Below are positions 13,282 through 14,123 of a stretch of 14,123 nucleotides of DNA, piece after piece. Both the position numbers and the translations under genes were made by a program. Location of the stretch: contig DAOTVD010000278.1 in the NCBI GenBank assembly GCA_034437075.1, positions 1 through 14,123 on the forward strand. The letters are read 5' to 3'. Below the pieces are notes generated by a model, which ran no database searches, was not told the origin of the DNA, and saw only the letters and a program-made list of their open reading frames with translations. Numbering within the stretch: position 1 is the first letter of the stretch; each line of letters opens with the position of its first letter. The stretch is from DAOTVD01 sp034437075 (GTDB taxonomy: Bacteria; Chloroflexota; Anaerolineae; Aggregatilineales; J027).

Positions 13282-13839
13282 CTAAACGCGCGTGATGTAG
13301 TCGCCGGTTTCAGTATTGATGCGGATAACATTACCGACTTCGACGAACAAGGGGACGGTCACTTCTAGCCCGGTTTCGGTTCTTACGCGCTTGGTCGCGC
13401 CGGTGGCGGTGTCCCCTGCGACGGCGGCTTCGGCTTCGGTAACTTCTTGCTCGACTGTGTTGGGCAAAATATAGTCAATGATCTCGCCCTCGTAGCGACT
13501 GAGCTTTAGCGCCGTATTTTCTTTGAGGTATTTTTCATCTGAGCCGAACACGTCGCGGCGGAGTTGGGGCTGTTCGTAGGTTTCGGTATCCATGAAATGC
13601 ATGAATTCGCCGTCGTCGTATAGATATTCCACTTCGACGGTTTCGACCCGAATATCTTGCACGCGGTCGCCAGAAATAAAGGTCATTTCGGTGACGGCAC
13701 CGGTTCGTAAGTTGCGCACATTGCAGCGGATGGTCGCTTTGCCGCGCCCGGGTTTATGGTGGCGATAATCAATCACCTTGTAGAGTTCGCCATCTTGCGT
13801 AAAGTTGGTGCCTTTGCGCAGTTGATTCACGTCAATCAT
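13282..13839 (-). CDS. efp: Translation elongation factor P
   Basis: 185 residues, the normal length. EF-P binds between the P and E sites and relieves ribosome stalling at polyproline. Domain I (1-65) contains the tip loop HHKPGRGKA, with Arg32 in the place of the modified Lys34 of E. coli. Domain II has the TYEQ segment (about 87-90). Domain III ends with the family signature region TGLEVTVPLFVEVGNVIRINTETGDYITRV-like (split here: TGLEVTVPLF, then TETGDYITRV). GAGG at 13847-13850 supports the ATG. No modification enzyme (EarP, EpmA or YmfI) is adjacent. Pro-rich neighbours such as the 887-residue glycosyltransferase and the lipoprotein could be among its clients. Confidence 0.97.
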   Translation of the reverse strand: MIDVNQLRKGTNFTQDGELYKVIDYRHHKPGRGKATIRCNVRNLRTGAVTEMTFISGDRVQDIRVETVEVEYLYDDGEFMHFMDTETYEQPQLRRDVFGSDEKYLKENTALKLSRYEGEIIDYILPNTVEQEVTEAEAAVAGDTATGATKRVRTETGLEVTVPLFVEVGNVIRINTETGDYITRV

Positions 13840-13874
13840 CGGTTGTCCTCTTGCTTGGTTAGTATACGGGTCGG

Positions 13875-13903
13875 ATTATACAGAGCGTCCCGCCAAAAAC
13901 CAA
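13875..13903 (-). promoter_or_regulatory. Promoter of efp
   Basis: Minus-strand TTGGTT (13903-13898), a 17-bp spacer and a perfect TATAAT (13880-13875). The predicted start near 13868 gives a leader of about 29 nt that includes the GAGG SD. Confidence 0.6.
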
Positions 13904-13942
13904 GATGACACAAGCCGGACAACCGATAAGGGTGCGCTATGC

Positions 13943-14122
13943 TTATTCGCCTAGCGGGGCCCGTTCGAAGACACGCGCGCAAGCTGCCGCGAAATCTGTA
14001 TCATTACAATCTAGGTAACCCAGATCGAAGAATTGCTGGCATTCTTGCGGATTATCATCGCAGTAAGCGTCGCAGGTGCCGTCCGTCAGGCAGGCCAGCG
14101 CGCCACCAAAGTCGAAGCGGTC
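13943..14122 (-). CDS. 3' part of a Cys-rich protein (partial)
   Basis: The minus strand is open from the window edge to TAA at 13943-13945, giving 59 C-terminal residues. They include ACLTDGTCDAYCDDNPQEC, then LGYLDCNDTDFAAACARVF. Six cysteines occur with many acidic residues. The spacing could suit disulfides in a secreted protein or metal binding; the N-terminus that would show a signal peptide is outside the window. Not assignable to a family. Confidence 0.6.
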   Translation of the reverse strand, partial: DRFDFGGALACLTDGTCDAYCDDNPQECQQFFDLGYLDCNDTDFAAACARVFERAPLGE

Positions 14123-14123
14123 T

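Overview
The window looks like a chromosomal segment of a moderately high-GC bacterium, most likely a Chloroflexota member of the Anaerolineae type. This is inferred from gene content and style, not from a marker search. The clues are Thr/Pro-rich lipoprotein spacers, two large GT-C (family 39) glycosyltransferases, a short ferredoxin of the kind I associate with that phylum, an FHA protein and a Cys-rich small protein. I see no rRNA, tRNA, insertion sequence, CRISPR array or phage gene.

Layout. (1) 1-69: 3' end of a gene entering from the left, followed by a hairpin terminator. (2) 70-661: a ferredoxin gene with a good sigma70-type promoter, a long 5' leader and a Shine-Dalgarno (SD) site. 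(3) 734-3523, minus strand: an FGGY carbohydrate kinase (xylulokinase-like) followed by a membrane-anchored beta-sandwich protein. Their 3' end meets the ferredoxin gene at a strong bidirectional terminator. (4) about 3591-6790, plus strand: a GT39-type glycosyltransferase, a thioredoxin-fold lipoprotein and an RNA-binding protein. (5) 6774-10297, minus strand: a methyltransferase overlapping by ATGA with an 887-residue glycosyltransferase, probably a cell-envelope glycan pair. Its 3' end overlaps that of the RNA-binding protein gene by 17 bp. (6) 10379-14123, minus strand: a small Cys/HTH protein, an FHA protein, a HAD-DinB fusion coupled to a Cys-rich protein, elongation factor P, and the 3' part of another Cys-rich gene.

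Two observations stand out. The 261-residue protein at 6005-6790 carries two RRM domains followed by a segment closely resembling the RNA-binding domain of eukaryotic PHAX (snRNA export adaptor), including a GSRRRTPGGVF core; that is a surprising fusion in a bacterium. Also, three genes without an SD site (the RRM-PHAX gene, the methyltransferase and the FHA gene) are each preceded by a mini-ORF of 10-17 codons. The mini-ORF's ATG lies 5-7 nt after a -10-like hexamer, so it may be leaderless, and its TGA overlaps the main ATG as ATGA. Most other genes here have a recognisable SD. This suggests a recurring 'leaderless mini-ORF plus re-initiation' arrangement. A third item is a set of three TGTCCG repeats with exact 11-bp spacing over the presumed promoter of the small HTH gene.
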